From: DATFHX01 sp035247945
Lineage (GTDB): Bacteria > Patescibacteriota > Saccharimonadia > Saccharimonadales > Saccharimonadaceae
DNA: 57,753 bases
Assembly (NCBI GenBank): GCA_035247945.1
Contig: DATFHX010000008.1
Coordinates: 1-57,753, forward strand
Reading direction: 5' to 3'
In this document: piece after piece, positions 1-8,608 of the stretch
How the letters are laid out: every line of letters begins with the position of its first letter
How positions within the stretch are numbered: position 1 is the first letter of the stretch
Program-made: the position numbers and the translations under genes
The notes under the pieces: model-generated
Seen by the model: the letters and a program-made list of their open reading frames with translations, nothing else
Told to the model about the DNA's origin: nothing
The model's database searches: none

Positions 1-58
1 ACCAAGAATAATTTAATAAATAGGTGTAATTACACCTATTTATTAAATTATTCTTGGT
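1..58. repeat. 58-bp perfect palindrome
   Basis: Bases 1-29 are the exact reverse complement of bases 30-58, with no loop. It lies 4 bp beyond the stop of the leftward pilin gene. It is AT-rich and has no clear T-tract, so it is a poor classical terminator. Because it starts at base 1 it may extend outside the window, or reflect a contig-end fold-back. Confidence 0.85.
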
Positions 59-62
59 ATGA

Positions 63-590
63 CTAACTAACTGTCGTTACTGTTGTACTTCCGGTACCAG
101 AACAGCTAATATTCGTACCCGATATAGTAGCATTTCCACCCGCTTGAACAGGGCTTAGTCCTGCTGGTGAAGCGGTTGAGTCCCAAATGAAAACTCCATA
201 GCCAGTTGGTACCGTTGTACCTGCAACTGGAGAGGCAGCAGTACAAAGGCGAAGCTGTACAGTACCGTCACCGGTGCTTGCTGATGGTGTACCGATAGTA
301 ATACCACTACCCTGAAGGCTTGAGTCTGTGAGGCCATTAAGCGCCGTAGTTATATTTCCTGACGTATCATATTTAGGATATGCATTATTAACTGCGTTAA
401 ATGCTTCGATCTTTTTGGCGAGATTCTCTGCCGATGTCTTTTGTGCTGTGGTGTGCGCACGCTGCTGGATACCGTTATAAGCAACGATAGTAATCGCAGC
501 CAAGATGGCGATAACGACGATGACGATCAAGAGCTCAACGATTGTGAAGCCGCGCTCATCTTTCATTTTTTTGATATTGGTAAGAGTCAT
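63..590 (-). CDS. Type IV prepilin, major-pilin-like (PilA/PulG family)
   Basis: The 175-aa protein has a class III prepilin leader: a short basic N-terminus, cleavage expected after Gly14 (RG|FTIVELL), Glu19 as the conserved mature Glu5, then a hydrophobic helix of about 20 residues. The rest is a small globular head with two Cys near the C-terminus that could close a D-loop. Inferred role: pilus subunit processed by PilD and assembled by PilB/PilC, none of which is in this window. It is the leftmost member of a same-strand prepilin cluster, with about 90 bp to the next gene. Confidence 0.88.
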   Translation of the reverse strand: MTLTNIKKMKDERGFTIVELLIVIVVIAILAAITIVAYNGIQQRAHTTAQKTSAENLAKKIEAFNAVNNAYPKYDTSGNITTALNGLTDSSLQGSGITIGTPSASTGDGTVQLRLCTAASPVAGTTVPTGYGVFIWDSTASPAGLSPVQAGGNATISGTNISCSGTGSTTVTTVS

Positions 591-679
591 GGTGATTCTC
601 TTTGCCCCCTAATTGAATTAGTTTTAAGTTACAAATGTATGATACTACTTTGTGTATCTAAGCGCAAGCAGTTTCAATT

Positions 680-2797
680 CTAATTCGACAGATATGACAT
701 ATTAACTGCAATCCAGTTTGTGCTACCTGCAACAACATAGATCTTGCCTGCCGAGGTAATGTCTATCCGACCTACATCATCATTAGATGCGGCCATCATA
801 ACCAGGCGAGGCATCCCATCTGCTGTTGCGGGAGCTGGGCATGCTGAAGGAAGAGTGGCCGCCTCCACGGAGGTAGTCGGAGTGCCGCTCTTTATAAGAC
901 CGCGAATGGTAACTACGTCATCAGATCCTTTTGTACATGCAAGAGTGGGATATGAACCCGCGTAGTTTACCCACGGCGGATTTGGGCTTGTTGTCGTGGA
1001 GGACGCAAATGGTATAGGAGTCCAACTCCCACTTGTTCCCGGATAGAACAGTGCCTGTAAGCCAAGATAAGATGAAGTCTGCGGTCCACGCTTCACCACA
1101 TCCCCGTCATACCATACCCAAAACTCTGCATAACCATTTCCTCCTGCGGGGAAGTGGAGAGATCCACTCGATGCTGTAATGTTCGGATAATATGCGCTGC
1201 TTGGAAGTGTGAAAATAGTTGTGTTTGATGTGTTTGTGCCAGCTCTGGCGAGTCCCTGCATATTCACACGACCAAGGTTATCTCTTGTACTATGGACGCG
1301 TTCATAGGTGGCCCCGGTTGTATCCCAGTCTGACCAGTTATTTGTAGAATTATAGTTCGCAGCGTTCCAAGTATACGGTTGTCCAGATGGAAGGAATGAG
1401 ATTGTATCGAGTGAGACCCAGCTTGAATTGCCATTTGCAACAACCACAATATCGCCGTTAGGATAAACGTCAATACGCGCTGCGGCATTGGGAGATGTAA
1501 GAACTTGGAATACTAATTTGGCAGATGGTCGATATCCTTCGGGAAGATTACCGATGATGTTAGTATTTGAAGTTGGGATAGAGGCGGGGACATTTCCAGT
1601 ACTGTCTTTAGTAATGTACTTTACAAGACCCTTCAGGAATACACGTCCACTTGCGGTTTTTGAGAAGGCGGCTTTGTTATAACTGGCTGAGTACTGAGCA
1701 AAATCATCTGTTAGGCCGAGCGTAATCCAGTTTGGTACAGTTGCAGTATCAGTAGATGGGGCGGATGAACCGGCATTGTTAAAGGCGGAGACTTTAATGG
1801 TAATGCTGTCATTACGCACTCCATTAACGGTGTATTTTGTTGTTGCCGCATCGAGTGTTTGCTTAACTGTCTGACCGCCATTTACGGAGTACTGAACTTG
1901 GTATGCGGTTGCTGTCGGGACGGGTGCCCAAGTAAATTCAACACTGTCCGGCGTCTCTCCTGAGTGGGTAACAACGGGGGATGCTGGCGGAAGTTGTGTT
2001 GTATCGATGTCATTGAGTTTTGAGACGCGAATATTAGCTGTATTGGATGCTGTATTCCCACCCGAAACTGTTTTACTTGAGGTAATCGTTACGTTAATTG
2101 TTGCCGCCCGGGTCGCCTGATCTGCGGTAATGGTACTCGTATCACCAACGGCTGCATAGTACTGAACGCCAAGCGACGTGATATTATCCATAATCTTCTC
2201 ATCATTCGTCTGACAGAGTGATGCGGTATAGCCTGGCGTACAGGAGTCTTGCTGCCATGGAGCAGAGCAGACGGTCGTGCTTTGCCCTGAAGTGAGCGTC
2301 CAGTCGGGAACGACGGTGCGCCTCCATAGCGAGCCATTCTTTATGTAGTAAATGACCTTATTGAGTAGTACGCGGTTATAGCGTTTGTCGCCACTACAGG
2401 GGTTGGGCTGGTTATCGAGATATACAAGTCCTCGCGAGATGTCTGTTGGATTCTTGTCGGTTGCAAGCGTGCTTAGAAGGAGTGTGTTGCTTGTATTGCT
2501 AAAAGCAGCTGTTGCATCGTCACTCCCCTGTGGAGTTGTAAGTGTACCTGTTGTCACGAGGAACTGGGTACTCAGACGCACATCTTGCTCAATCCTATCA
2601 AGTGCCGCTTGGGTGTTGTAGGTGAGTGTACTTTCTTCACGGGTAACAAGCACTTCACCGACCATCGTAACCATGAGCGCGACGAACCCCCCGATTGCGA
2701 GGATGACAATCGGAGCGATAATGAGCATTTCGATCAAAGTAAAGCCTTCCTGCCGCTTTTGCTCAGGTATATGCTTATTCAGTAACGAGAATCGCAT
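680..2797 (-). CDS. Large prepilin-like protein with fibronectin type III domain
   Basis: About 705 aa from the chosen ATG. A longer frame opens at 2839, but this start keeps the usual short prepilin leader and reduces overlap with the upstream gene. The N-terminus has the cleavage motif EGFTLIEMLI and a hydrophobic helix. A region around residues 265-350 has a fibronectin III-like pattern, followed by a long Ser/Thr/Asn-rich beta-type region. It is far longer than ordinary pilins or PilW/PulJ minor pilins (about 200-350 aa), which suggests a tip-located minor pilin or adhesin. Adhesion is inference; the prepilin start is visible. It overlaps the upstream pilin gene by 23 bp, so translation is probably coupled. 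Confidence 0.8.
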   Translation of the reverse strand: MRFSLLNKHIPEQKRQEGFTLIEMLIIAPIVILAIGGFVALMVTMVGEVLVTREESTLTYNTQAALDRIEQDVRLSTQFLVTTGTLTTPQGSDDATAAFSNTSNTLLLSTLATDKNPTDISRGLVYLDNQPNPCSGDKRYNRVLLNKVIYYIKNGSLWRRTVVPDWTLTSGQSTTVCSAPWQQDSCTPGYTASLCQTNDEKIMDNITSLGVQYYAAVGDTSTITADQATRAATINVTITSSKTVSGGNTASNTANIRVSKLNDIDTTQLPPASPVVTHSGETPDSVEFTWAPVPTATAYQVQYSVNGGQTVKQTLDAATTKYTVNGVRNDSITIKVSAFNNAGSSAPSTDTATVPNWITLGLTDDFAQYSASYNKAAFSKTASGRVFLKGLVKYITKDSTGNVPASIPTSNTNIIGNLPEGYRPSAKLVFQVLTSPNAAARIDVYPNGDIVVVANGNSSWVSLDTISFLPSGQPYTWNAANYNSTNNWSDWDTTGATYERVHSTRDNLGRVNMQGLARAGTNTSNTTIFTLPSSAYYPNITASSGSLHFPAGGNGYAEFWVWYDGDVVKRGPQTSSYLGLQALFYPGTSGSWTPIPFASSTTTSPNPPWVNYAGSYPTLACTKGSDDVVTIRGLIKSGTPTTSVEAATLPSACPAPATADGMPRLVMMAASNDDVGRIDITSAGKIYVVAGSTNWIAVNMSYLSN

Positions 2798-3158
2798 GCG
2801 CAACCTCCACTTGTGGATTACCATACCGAAGAACGACACTTACTTCAGACGTCGGCGATGTACCTCCATATGGGCAAGTGATACTAATAGTAACTGTCGG
2901 ATTAGACAAACCAGAATTAGACGGAACGGTAGGCGTTGGCGTCGGAGTAACGGCAGTACATGGGCTTGTTGCCTGGGTGCTGTATTGACGTAACATGTCG
3001 TAGGCTATATTACTTGCCTTCGAACGGTAGCGAGCTTCACCATTATTCTGAATAACCACGCTATATATCTGGTAGCCTGCTCCAATAAAGGCGACGCCTA
3101 CAAAGAGGGTTACAAGAAGTTCTATAGCGCTGAAGCCATGTTCGCGTCGTCTATTCAT
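2775..3158 (-). CDS. Small prepilin-like minor pilin
   Basis: 127 aa with a basic leader and the motif HGFSAIELLVTLFVG, then a single hydrophobic helix. The Phe, the Glu at mature position 5 and the helix fit a type IV minor pilin/pseudopilin. The soluble part is short and Pro/Thr-rich, with a Cys pair (around residues 55 and 86). Its start overlaps the stop of the upstream pseudopilin gene by one base (TAATG), and its end overlaps the large pilin gene downstream, so the three genes form one translationally coupled unit. Confidence 0.8.
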   Translation of the reverse strand: MNRRREHGFSAIELLVTLFVGVAFIGAGYQIYSVVIQNNGEARYRSKASNIAYDMLRQYSTQATSPCTAVTPTPTPTVPSNSGLSNPTVTISITCPYGGTSPTSEVSVVLRYGNPQVEVAHAILVTE

Positions 3159-3646
3159 TATTGGTGGGTACTCGTTATGGATTTTACGGTTAGGTCAGTC
3201 TCAAGCGTATAGTACAGATTGAACTTTCGACACTCAGTCGTTGCGGCGGTACAGAGCGCATTGGCGCTAGTAAGTGGCTGATAGATGTAGGTCTTTCCTC
3301 CGTTAAGACTCGCCTGTGTCGGTGCATTCGCATCTGTGTCGACGATGAGGCTGATAGGGTCCTCCGACTTTGTTAATGGATCGCGGAGCGCACGAGGATC
3401 AAGGTTGGGGAGCGTACTGTTAATCGTGGCCTCATCCGCCATCTGTGCAGTGGCTGGGTAGTCTCCATTGGCGGTGTAGAATGATTCGAGCTGCTGAGCA
3501 ATGCTCGTTACATCGGCTTTACGTTCTTCGTCACGAGCGTTTGCCTGGTAGCCTGCAATTGCTACCGTGCCAAGTGTAAGTAAGATCACCATAATAGTAA
3601 TGGTAACCATTAGCTCAACGAGCGTAAATCCAGCCTGTGGCCTCAT
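3158..3646 (-). CDS. GspG/PilE-like pseudopilin
   Basis: 162 aa. The leader is very short (MRPQAG|FTLVELMV), with Glu at mature position 5 and a long N-terminal helix, followed by the pattern ARDEERKADVTSIAQQLESF typical of GspG/PilE-type pilins. The head has two Cys (LCTAATTEC). It is the first gene of the leftward pilin operon. Pilin identity is well supported; its exact role (major or minor) is not. Confidence 0.85.
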   Translation of the reverse strand: MRPQAGFTLVELMVTITIMVILLTLGTVAIAGYQANARDEERKADVTSIAQQLESFYTANGDYPATAQMADEATINSTLPNLDPRALRDPLTKSEDPISLIVDTDANAPTQASLNGGKTYIYQPLTSANALCTAATTECRKFNLYYTLETDLTVKSITSTHQ

Positions 3647-3687
3647 GCTCCTAGCATAAGGGGTTTGGAGCGAACGTGCAAGAGCGG

Positions 3688-4707
3688 CTAGATTTCGAGC
3701 GGTTCTTGCTCGATCGCAATTCGGAATTTATCCCGAACAGCAGCTTGAATTTCGCTGCGTGCCGCCGCAAGGTCGCTGTAACTGGATGCAGATTCATTAA
3801 TAAGAACGAGTGCATTCTTGTCATGAATACGCATACCGTGAAGGGTTTGGCCCTTTAGCCCGGTCTGCTCGATGAGCCATCCTGTCGGCACCTTAAATCG
3901 ACCATCCGGCATGTCGTAGGTCGGAATGTCCGGATATTCTTTTCGAAGATCTTCAAGTTGCCAATCCTCAACGATAGCGTTTTTGAAGAATGAACCAGTG
4001 TTCGGCAGTTTCTTAGGATCGGGAAGCTTGTCTGTTCGTATCGCAATGACCGCGTCGCGAATTACTTGCGGGGTATAAAGCGTAATAGTATGTTCATCTA
4101 AGTATTTTTGAACAGCCGCATAGAAGGGAGGCGTTGGAGAAGCCTTATAAAGCCGAAGGATGATAGTAAGAATGACATATCGACCCGCCGCTTCGCCCCG
4201 AAAAATGCTATGACGGTAGGCAAACCCACATTCTGCGGCAGATAATGTTACAAAGGAATCGTTCGCTATATCGTACGCATCAAGAGAAACCAGGCTATCT
4301 GCAATTTCTTGTCCATACGCACCTACATTTTGTACAGGTGCAGCCCCAGCAGTTCCAGGAATTGCCGACATTGCTTCAATTCCAGAGAGATTCATTTCAA
4401 CAGTGCGTTTTACAACCTCATCCCAGTTTTCACCAGCACCAATCTTAATGAGGACCTGTCCTGGCTCATCTGAAATGACTTCGAAGCCTGGAATCCGGTT
4501 ACGAACGACAATCCCATTAAAACCCTCGTCTCTGACAATAATATTACTGCCACCTCCAAGGACAAAGATAGGAAGGTTCTGCGCACCTGCGTTTTTACAA
4601 ACAGCAACAACTTCATCCGCACTGTGCACGTCCGTCATGAAGCGGGCGTTTCCACCAAGCTTCATAGTGGTGTAGTTCTTCAAAGGAATATTTGTATGGA
4701 CATCCAT
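3688..4707 (-). CDS. murB: UDP-N-acetylenolpyruvoylglucosamine reductase
   Basis: 339 aa, normal for type I MurB. MurB reduces UDP-GlcNAc-enolpyruvate to UDP-MurNAc with NADPH and FAD in the cytoplasm, a committed step of peptidoglycan synthesis. The FAD-binding half has VLGGGSNIIVRDEGFNG and GTAGAAPVQNVGAYGQEI. The C-terminal part has the catalytic-serine segment PNTGSFFKN and a late Glu in LINESASSYSDL. A TATAAT box at 4718-4723 (minus strand) ends 10 bp before the ATG and no Shine-Dalgarno is visible, so the mRNA is probably leaderless. It is followed at 42 bp by the prepilin operon on the same strand. Confidence 0.95.
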   Translation of the reverse strand: MDVHTNIPLKNYTTMKLGGNARFMTDVHSADEVVAVCKNAGAQNLPIFVLGGGSNIIVRDEGFNGIVVRNRIPGFEVISDEPGQVLIKIGAGENWDEVVKRTVEMNLSGIEAMSAIPGTAGAAPVQNVGAYGQEIADSLVSLDAYDIANDSFVTLSAAECGFAYRHSIFRGEAAGRYVILTIILRLYKASPTPPFYAAVQKYLDEHTITLYTPQVIRDAVIAIRTDKLPDPKKLPNTGSFFKNAIVEDWQLEDLRKEYPDIPTYDMPDGRFKVPTGWLIEQTGLKGQTLHGMRIHDKNALVLINESASSYSDLAAARSEIQAAVRDKFRIAIEQEPLEI

Positions 4708-4790
4708 AGGTAGTTTGATTATAGCCTAAATAGGAGAGTTATAGTATAGTACTACGAGCTAGTGTCAGCCCTATTATGGAGGTGAACGAA

Positions 4791-5165
4791 GTGAGTCTTC
4801 CGGATGCATTCCAGGATGTGCTGCGAAAGCTTGCCAATCAAATGCTCGGGTATGGTTCTGTTTCGGTCGGCACTGAGGCCGGCAGGGAGGAGAACCTATA
4901 TGCACTGTGCATGCTCTACCGCGACGAGCTCGTCGCCGCCTTGGCGGCGGAGGTGCAGAAACTACGAACGGAGCGTACGGTCCGTCGTATCGAGGCAGGT
5001 CTTCTTGGCCCAGTCCCTGAGAAAGTATTCATACTCGATGTGGCTGTATGCCCGACGTCCTTCGTCTCTGAGACCATCAAAGGACCTCACCCTGACGTTC
5101 GGATGTACCGGTTGGTAGTCCATAGTGGCATCAACTTCCCGATCGAAGCAGTGATCATGCGGTAA
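4791..5165 (+). CDS. Hypothetical protein in a GC-rich cassette
   Basis: I do not recognise the family. A frame opens with ATG at 4776, but GGAGGTGA at 4778-4785 is a strong ribosome site placed for the GTG at 4791, giving about 124 aa. The product is soluble, has a helical N-terminal half rich in Ala/Leu/Glu/Arg, and shows no signal peptide. It has its own -10-like TATAGT about 35 bp upstream and a strong terminator downstream. Its base composition is clearly richer in G+C than murB next door, as for the other isolated cassettes in this window, which suggests separate acquisition. Confidence 0.6.
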   Translation: MSLPDAFQDVLRKLANQMLGYGSVSVGTEAGREENLYALCMLYRDELVAALAAEVQKLRTERTVRRIEAGLLGPVPEKVFILDVAVCPTSFVSETIKGPHPDVRMYRLVVHSGINFPIEAVIMR

Positions 5166-5174
5166 CTGGCAGTG

Positions 5175-5220
5175 GGTGGAGGTGGCGTAGCATATGTCAC
5201 CTCCACCTCGTTTATTTTTT
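5175..5220 (+). terminator. Rho-independent terminator
   Basis: Ten-bp perfect stem (GGTGGAGGTG / CACCTCCACC) with a 13-nt loop, followed by a T-rich tract. It closes the 4791 gene. Confidence 0.88.
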
Positions 5221-5289
5221 GAAAGACGGCGCCCAATTACAGGTGGGCTCTAGAGATGCACGCAGTTTATGATATAATAAGGCAGATAC

Positions 5290-5366
5290 GCACCCGTAGC
5301 TCAGTGGATTAGAGCACTGGTCTTCGGAACCAGGTGTCGTAGGTTCGAATCCTACCGGGTGTACCA
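5290..5366 (+). tRNA. tRNA-Arg (anticodon UCG)
   Basis: Complete cloverleaf: acceptor GCACCCG/CGGGTGT (first pair G-U), D arm, anticodon stem CTGGT/ACCAG with loop CTTCGGA (anticodon TCG), T arm GTAGG-TTCGAAT-CCTAC, discriminator A and an encoded CCA. Its 3' half is repeated exactly at 9099-9146, marking it as the integration target of the island that follows. Confidence 0.95.
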
Positions 5367-5369
5367 GAG
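5322..5369 (+). repeat. attL-type direct repeat (tRNA-Arg 3' half)
   Basis: 48 bp identical to 9099-9146. It starts in the anticodon loop and runs 3 bp past the CCA end. This copy completes the functional tRNA. Confidence 0.9.
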
Positions 5370-5405
5370 ATAATTCGATGTAATAACATCAACAAAAAAT
5401 GACTC

Positions 5406-5424
5406 CGACGGCTAATCTGACGGC
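5406..5424 (+). repeat. Left-end GACGGC pair, 12-bp period
   Basis: CGACGGC and TGACGGC begin exactly 12 bp apart, 40 bp inside the tRNA end. The same arrangement occurs at 8992-9010, 47553-47571 and 50975-50993, always near an end of a tRNA-linked element. Candidate protein-binding site; the function is inference. Confidence 0.6.
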
Positions 5425-5430
5425 AGCGAA

Positions 5431-5461
5431 GACACCTGGTTTAACGACCAGGTGTCTTTTT
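5431..5461 (+). terminator. Hairpin terminator at the island left end
   Basis: GACACCTGGT / ACCAGGTGTC stem with a 6-nt loop and a following T run. The right arm repeats 10 nt of the tRNA-Arg (5329-5338), which may be chance or a second recombination-related site. It probably ends tRNA-Arg transcription. Confidence 0.8.
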
Positions 5462-5486
5462 GGTGTTTTTAAGCAATAATCACTAC

Positions 5487-5969
5487 ATGAACACTCAAAA
5501 ACCGCCCGACACACTTCGTGGAAGGCTCCGTCTAAAAAGTATCCAATGGTTAATAATGCAGAGAGAACGTGAACTTTTACTAAGCGAGGCGAAAGCACAC
5601 TCCTTTACTGCCGAGAGCTGCTTACTACAGGAAATACCAGTACATGAACGTCCCCACAGTTACGAGGGTGATCTGCTCTATACGAACGAGCAGCTCGCAT
5701 ATTTTCGTGAGAATCTTGCTATTGCACGTGAGCGTTATATCGAAAGCCGGCATATGCTTCATGAATTACTGGCTGAACTTTTTGATGAGCCTGAAATTAA
5801 TGCGCAGTGTCTTGAGCTGATCGAACTACCGATTCCAGTCCTGTATACCATATCTGACTTCAAAACTCAGCAGGATATTTGTTCATGGTTGCGGCAGATT
5901 GAGGAGCAGGTGACGTTGAGCTTCGAATCTATAGTTTGTCGGAAGATAGATATGCTGATTGGGCTTTAA
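5487..5969 (+). CDS. Hypothetical helical protein of the tRNA-Arg island
   Basis: 160 aa from the chosen ATG. An upstream ATG at 5460 lies in the T-tract of the preceding terminator and is unlikely to be used. The protein is soluble and mostly helical: the first 110 residues are rich in Leu/Glu/Arg and may form a coiled coil, and a C-terminal segment contains a Cys pair. I do not recognise a family. It is cargo between the left GACGGC pair and a convergent membrane-protein gene. Confidence 0.6.
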   Translation: MNTQKPPDTLRGRLRLKSIQWLIMQRERELLLSEAKAHSFTAESCLLQEIPVHERPHSYEGDLLYTNEQLAYFRENLAIARERYIESRHMLHELLAELFDEPEINAQCLELIELPIPVLYTISDFKTQQDICSWLRQIEEQVTLSFESIVCRKIDMLIGL

Positions 5970-5976
5970 ATTGGAT

Positions 5977-6552
5977 CTAGATCTGTCGGAATTTATCCGT
6001 TAGCTCCTCGGAACGTCGCTTTATGTCGACAAGCTCAACAAGAATGGCGTTGCGCTTCTGATCCGCGAATTGTTGGTCGCTCGCCTTTTTCATCGCTTCT
6101 TCAACAACTTGCTTTGATGATTCCTCAGTATCTTCTTGACTGGTGTGGCGAGTCTCGGGAGCATTACTTCTTGAGACGTTGAAGTCCTCAATCCCTCGCA
6201 GATTCTGGGCGAGCGCGGCTAAATCTGTGACAAGTGCGACATAGGCTTTCTGTACGTCAGCGTTTTGCCCCGCCTTGTAGATCTGCGAAATGTTTGAGTC
6301 TAGGCGTGTAACGCTGGTGTCGAGAAGATTTAGGCTAATGTATGGGTAGTAACCTCGCCCGTGTAGCTCGGTTTTTAGAGTGTCGAGCTGTCGTGATGTG
6401 GCCTCTAGCTCGACGCCTATTACCAACGCAAAATTCGCCTGACTTGTGCTTCGCCTCTTTTTATTCTTGAAATTTTCAATGACGATTCCGGCAGTTAACT
6501 GTGCGAGTCCAGCTAGGATGGCACCTAGTGCGGCAAATATTATTTCTCTCAT
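5977..6552 (-). CDS. Membrane-anchored coiled-coil protein, hypothetical
   Basis: 191 aa. One N-terminal membrane segment (about residues 3-25) is followed by a basic stretch (KNKKRR) and a long helical, Glu/Lys/Gln-rich domain, so the bulk is probably cytoplasmic. No enzyme motif is visible. It is convergent with the 5487 gene with a 7-bp gap. Other folds are possible; only the anchor-plus-helix layout is visible. Confidence 0.6.
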   Translation of the reverse strand: MREIIFAALGAILAGLAQLTAGIVIENFKNKKRRSTSQANFALVIGVELEATSRQLDTLKTELHGRGYYPYISLNLLDTSVTRLDSNISQIYKAGQNADVQKAYVALVTDLAALAQNLRGIEDFNVSRSNAPETRHTSQEDTEESSKQVVEEAMKKASDQQFADQKRNAILVELVDIKRRSEELTDKFRQI

Positions 6553-6671
6553 ATTTTAATTTTGCCTTAAGGGCACGTACCAGGCAAGCAAGAGCGTTTT
6601 AGGTGTGAGTCGAAAAGCGCTGCTTAGCCTTAACCTCGATAAAGCTTCCATATTCTGTTAAAATCAAGCAT

Positions 6672-7046
6672 ATGGTAAAAACTCCAAGACGAACCTCAGA
6701 GACAAGGTCGAAAAATGCTTACGTAGGCGCAGGAATCATATTTATAGTTATCTGGCCGATATTGGTTTCTATGTTCACGAGAGCTGGAGGATTGGATGGT
6801 TTAACTGTCGGCATGGGCACGGAAGGTGCTAATGTCATTGTGTCTATTCTTCTGCTCGCCCCAATTGCGGCAGTGGCTTTCCCTCTGCTATATCGGATGG
6901 GCAACATCTATAGTTCCAGCGAGAAAGAGAACACGCCTCCAGTCTGGCAACGTGTCTTCATGGCTACCTTTGGAACCATCATAGTTCTCGGAATCGTCTA
7001 CTATTTGTTTACGGTGATTGGTTTCGCTCTGTTCTATAGGTTCTGA
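6672..7046 (+). CDS. Small three-helix membrane protein, hypothetical
   Basis: 124 aa with a short basic N-terminus and three hydrophobic segments (about residues 17-35, 52-75 and 93-120). No family recognised. TAAAAT at 6659-6664 ends 7 bp before the ATG with no room for a ribosome site, which points to a leaderless transcript. It lies inside the tRNA-Arg island and converges on the SGNH hydrolase gene across a shared hairpin terminator. Confidence 0.6.
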   Translation: MVKTPRRTSETRSKNAYVGAGIIFIVIWPILVSMFTRAGGLDGLTVGMGTEGANVIVSILLLAPIAAVAFPLLYRMGNIYSSSEKENTPPVWQRVFMATFGTIIVLGIVYYLFTVIGFALFYRF

Positions 7047-7067
7047 CAAGAAGGACGGAATTGAAAG

Positions 7068-7093
7068 ATGCCCCCGAGTCACCTCGGGGGCAT
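7068..7093. terminator. Bidirectional terminator
   Basis: Eleven-bp GC-rich stem (ATGCCCCCGAG / CTCGGGGGCAT) with loop TCAC, between the convergent 6672 and SGNH genes. Confidence 0.85.
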
Positions 7094-7120
7094 TGGCACT
7101 TTCAGTACGACCATGTCAGG

Positions 7121-8608
7121 CTACGAAATCGCTTCCTTGAATACGGATGCGTAGTCTTCCTGACCGCCGGCGTTCGGGTGGAGCGAGTATTCCTGATGGC
7201 TTGTGTCGATGCCATTGAAGTCACTCGGACCACCGTTGCACAGGTGCTTTCCGATGAACGGAGACCCCGTCTTGTTCGGGTCGATGTAGTGAAGGCGTGT
7301 CGCCGGGTTGGTGCCCTGAACTTCCTTCACCGCATCCCACGTGACCGCGTTCAGCTGATCCTGAACTGCCCACGCTCCTGTGAGGTCCATCTGACCACAC
7401 GTATCCGAGTCCTGAGTCGCCAGGAACGGATAACCGGACACGTACACCTGAGCGTTCGGTGCATCGGCGAGGATCGTCTCGTACGTCTGCACGAGGTGAT
7501 CGAAGAAATCCGGGTCGTTGATCGCACCCATGATCTGGGTGTAGTCGAACGAACCCGGACCACACAACGCCGTGGTGCACATGAACGCGTAGTCCGCGAA
7601 CCCGACATCATTGCCACCGATCGTAATGGTGACAACCTGCGTGTCGTTGGTGAGTGCCGCAGTCTGCGGACCCTCACCCCAGCTTCCCTCTGCGGAGCCA
7701 CCGTTCAGTACGGTGTTCGTTGTGGCACCCGAACACGCGACGAACGCAGTTGAGCCTAGGTTCAGGCTGCTGTCGAATTCGAGCAGGCGAGGGTATGCCT
7801 TCGAGCTCCGGTGACACCGGTTCTCGTTGGTACCGCCTACGTCCGTGCCGGACTCAAACGGCGGATTACCTTCTCCGGCAGAGAAAGAATCCCCCATGGC
7901 GACATAGGTCGCGTTCGGCTGCTGTGTCGGAATCCTCACACCGTCATACCCAGTCGGGTACGTGATGTCGAAGTCTATGTAGTAGAACATGTAGTTCGAG
8001 ATCTCAGTGTTCGAGATCCACTTGACCTGGTAGGCCGTGTTCGGCGTTCCCGATTGGACGGTGGGAGACATGTAGATGTTCATCCCGTTGTCGCTGCACG
8101 TGTAGGGACCCCACCACCAGCCGCACCCGTTGCCGCCGTACGAGTTGTGCGTGAAGTATTCGGCGGAGATGTATCCGAAGCCGGGATGAGCCATGCACCC
8201 AAAGCCACCGGATGCTACGTCTCCGGTGAACTCACAGTACGCATCCGGGTCGCGTGTGCCGAAGATCTCCACGTTGATGCCGTCGGTGCTCTTGTGCATG
8301 ACGACACCCAGAGAACCACCCGACGCCTTGATGTCGCGGAGTTCCGACATGAAGTTCGGCGAAGACCCTTGCGTCGAGCGCATGGTGTAGGTCTGACCGA
8401 GGTCTTCGAGCCACGACGCGCTGATGTCCATCTTCTGGCTCTTTGCTGCACCGTCGGTGTAGACGTAGAGCGAAGGAGACGTGTGAATCAGGTTGTCGTA
8501 GTCGCTTGTCGCCGATGCCGTCCCCGAAGAGACGAACACAACCAACGACGCAAGCAGGCTCGCGACAGCGAGCATGACTGGAGTACGCGTGAACTTGTTC
8601 TTACGCAT
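7121..8608 (-). CDS. Secreted SGNH/GDSL-family hydrolase (SGNH-1)
   Basis: 495 aa. It begins with a Sec signal peptide (basic MRKNKFTR, hydrophobic core, AxA-type end near residue 33). Residues about 35-230 form an unassigned Gly/aromatic/Cys-rich domain. The C-terminal hydrolase has block I GDSFSAGEG (nucleophile Ser241), block III GGNDVGF (Asn333) and block V SLHPNAGG (His477). Such enzymes cleave esters in lipids, acyl-glycans or polysaccharides; the substrate here is unknown. It is GC-rich compared with its neighbours. Its signal peptide and 5' leader are almost identical to those of the hydrolase at 48555-50723. A GAGGTGGTG ribosome site precedes the ATG. Confidence 0.9.
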   Translation of the reverse strand: MRKNKFTRTPVMLAVASLLASLVVFVSSGTASATSDYDNLIHTSPSLYVYTDGAAKSQKMDISASWLEDLGQTYTMRSTQGSSPNFMSELRDIKASGGSLGVVMHKSTDGINVEIFGTRDPDAYCEFTGDVASGGFGCMAHPGFGYISAEYFTHNSYGGNGCGWWWGPYTCSDNGMNIYMSPTVQSGTPNTAYQVKWISNTEISNYMFYYIDFDITYPTGYDGVRIPTQQPNATYVAMGDSFSAGEGNPPFESGTDVGGTNENRCHRSSKAYPRLLEFDSSLNLGSTAFVACSGATTNTVLNGGSAEGSWGEGPQTAALTNDTQVVTITIGGNDVGFADYAFMCTTALCGPGSFDYTQIMGAINDPDFFDHLVQTYETILADAPNAQVYVSGYPFLATQDSDTCGQMDLTGAWAVQDQLNAVTWDAVKEVQGTNPATRLHYIDPNKTGSPFIGKHLCNGGPSDFNGIDTSHQEYSLHPNAGGQEDYASVFKEAIS

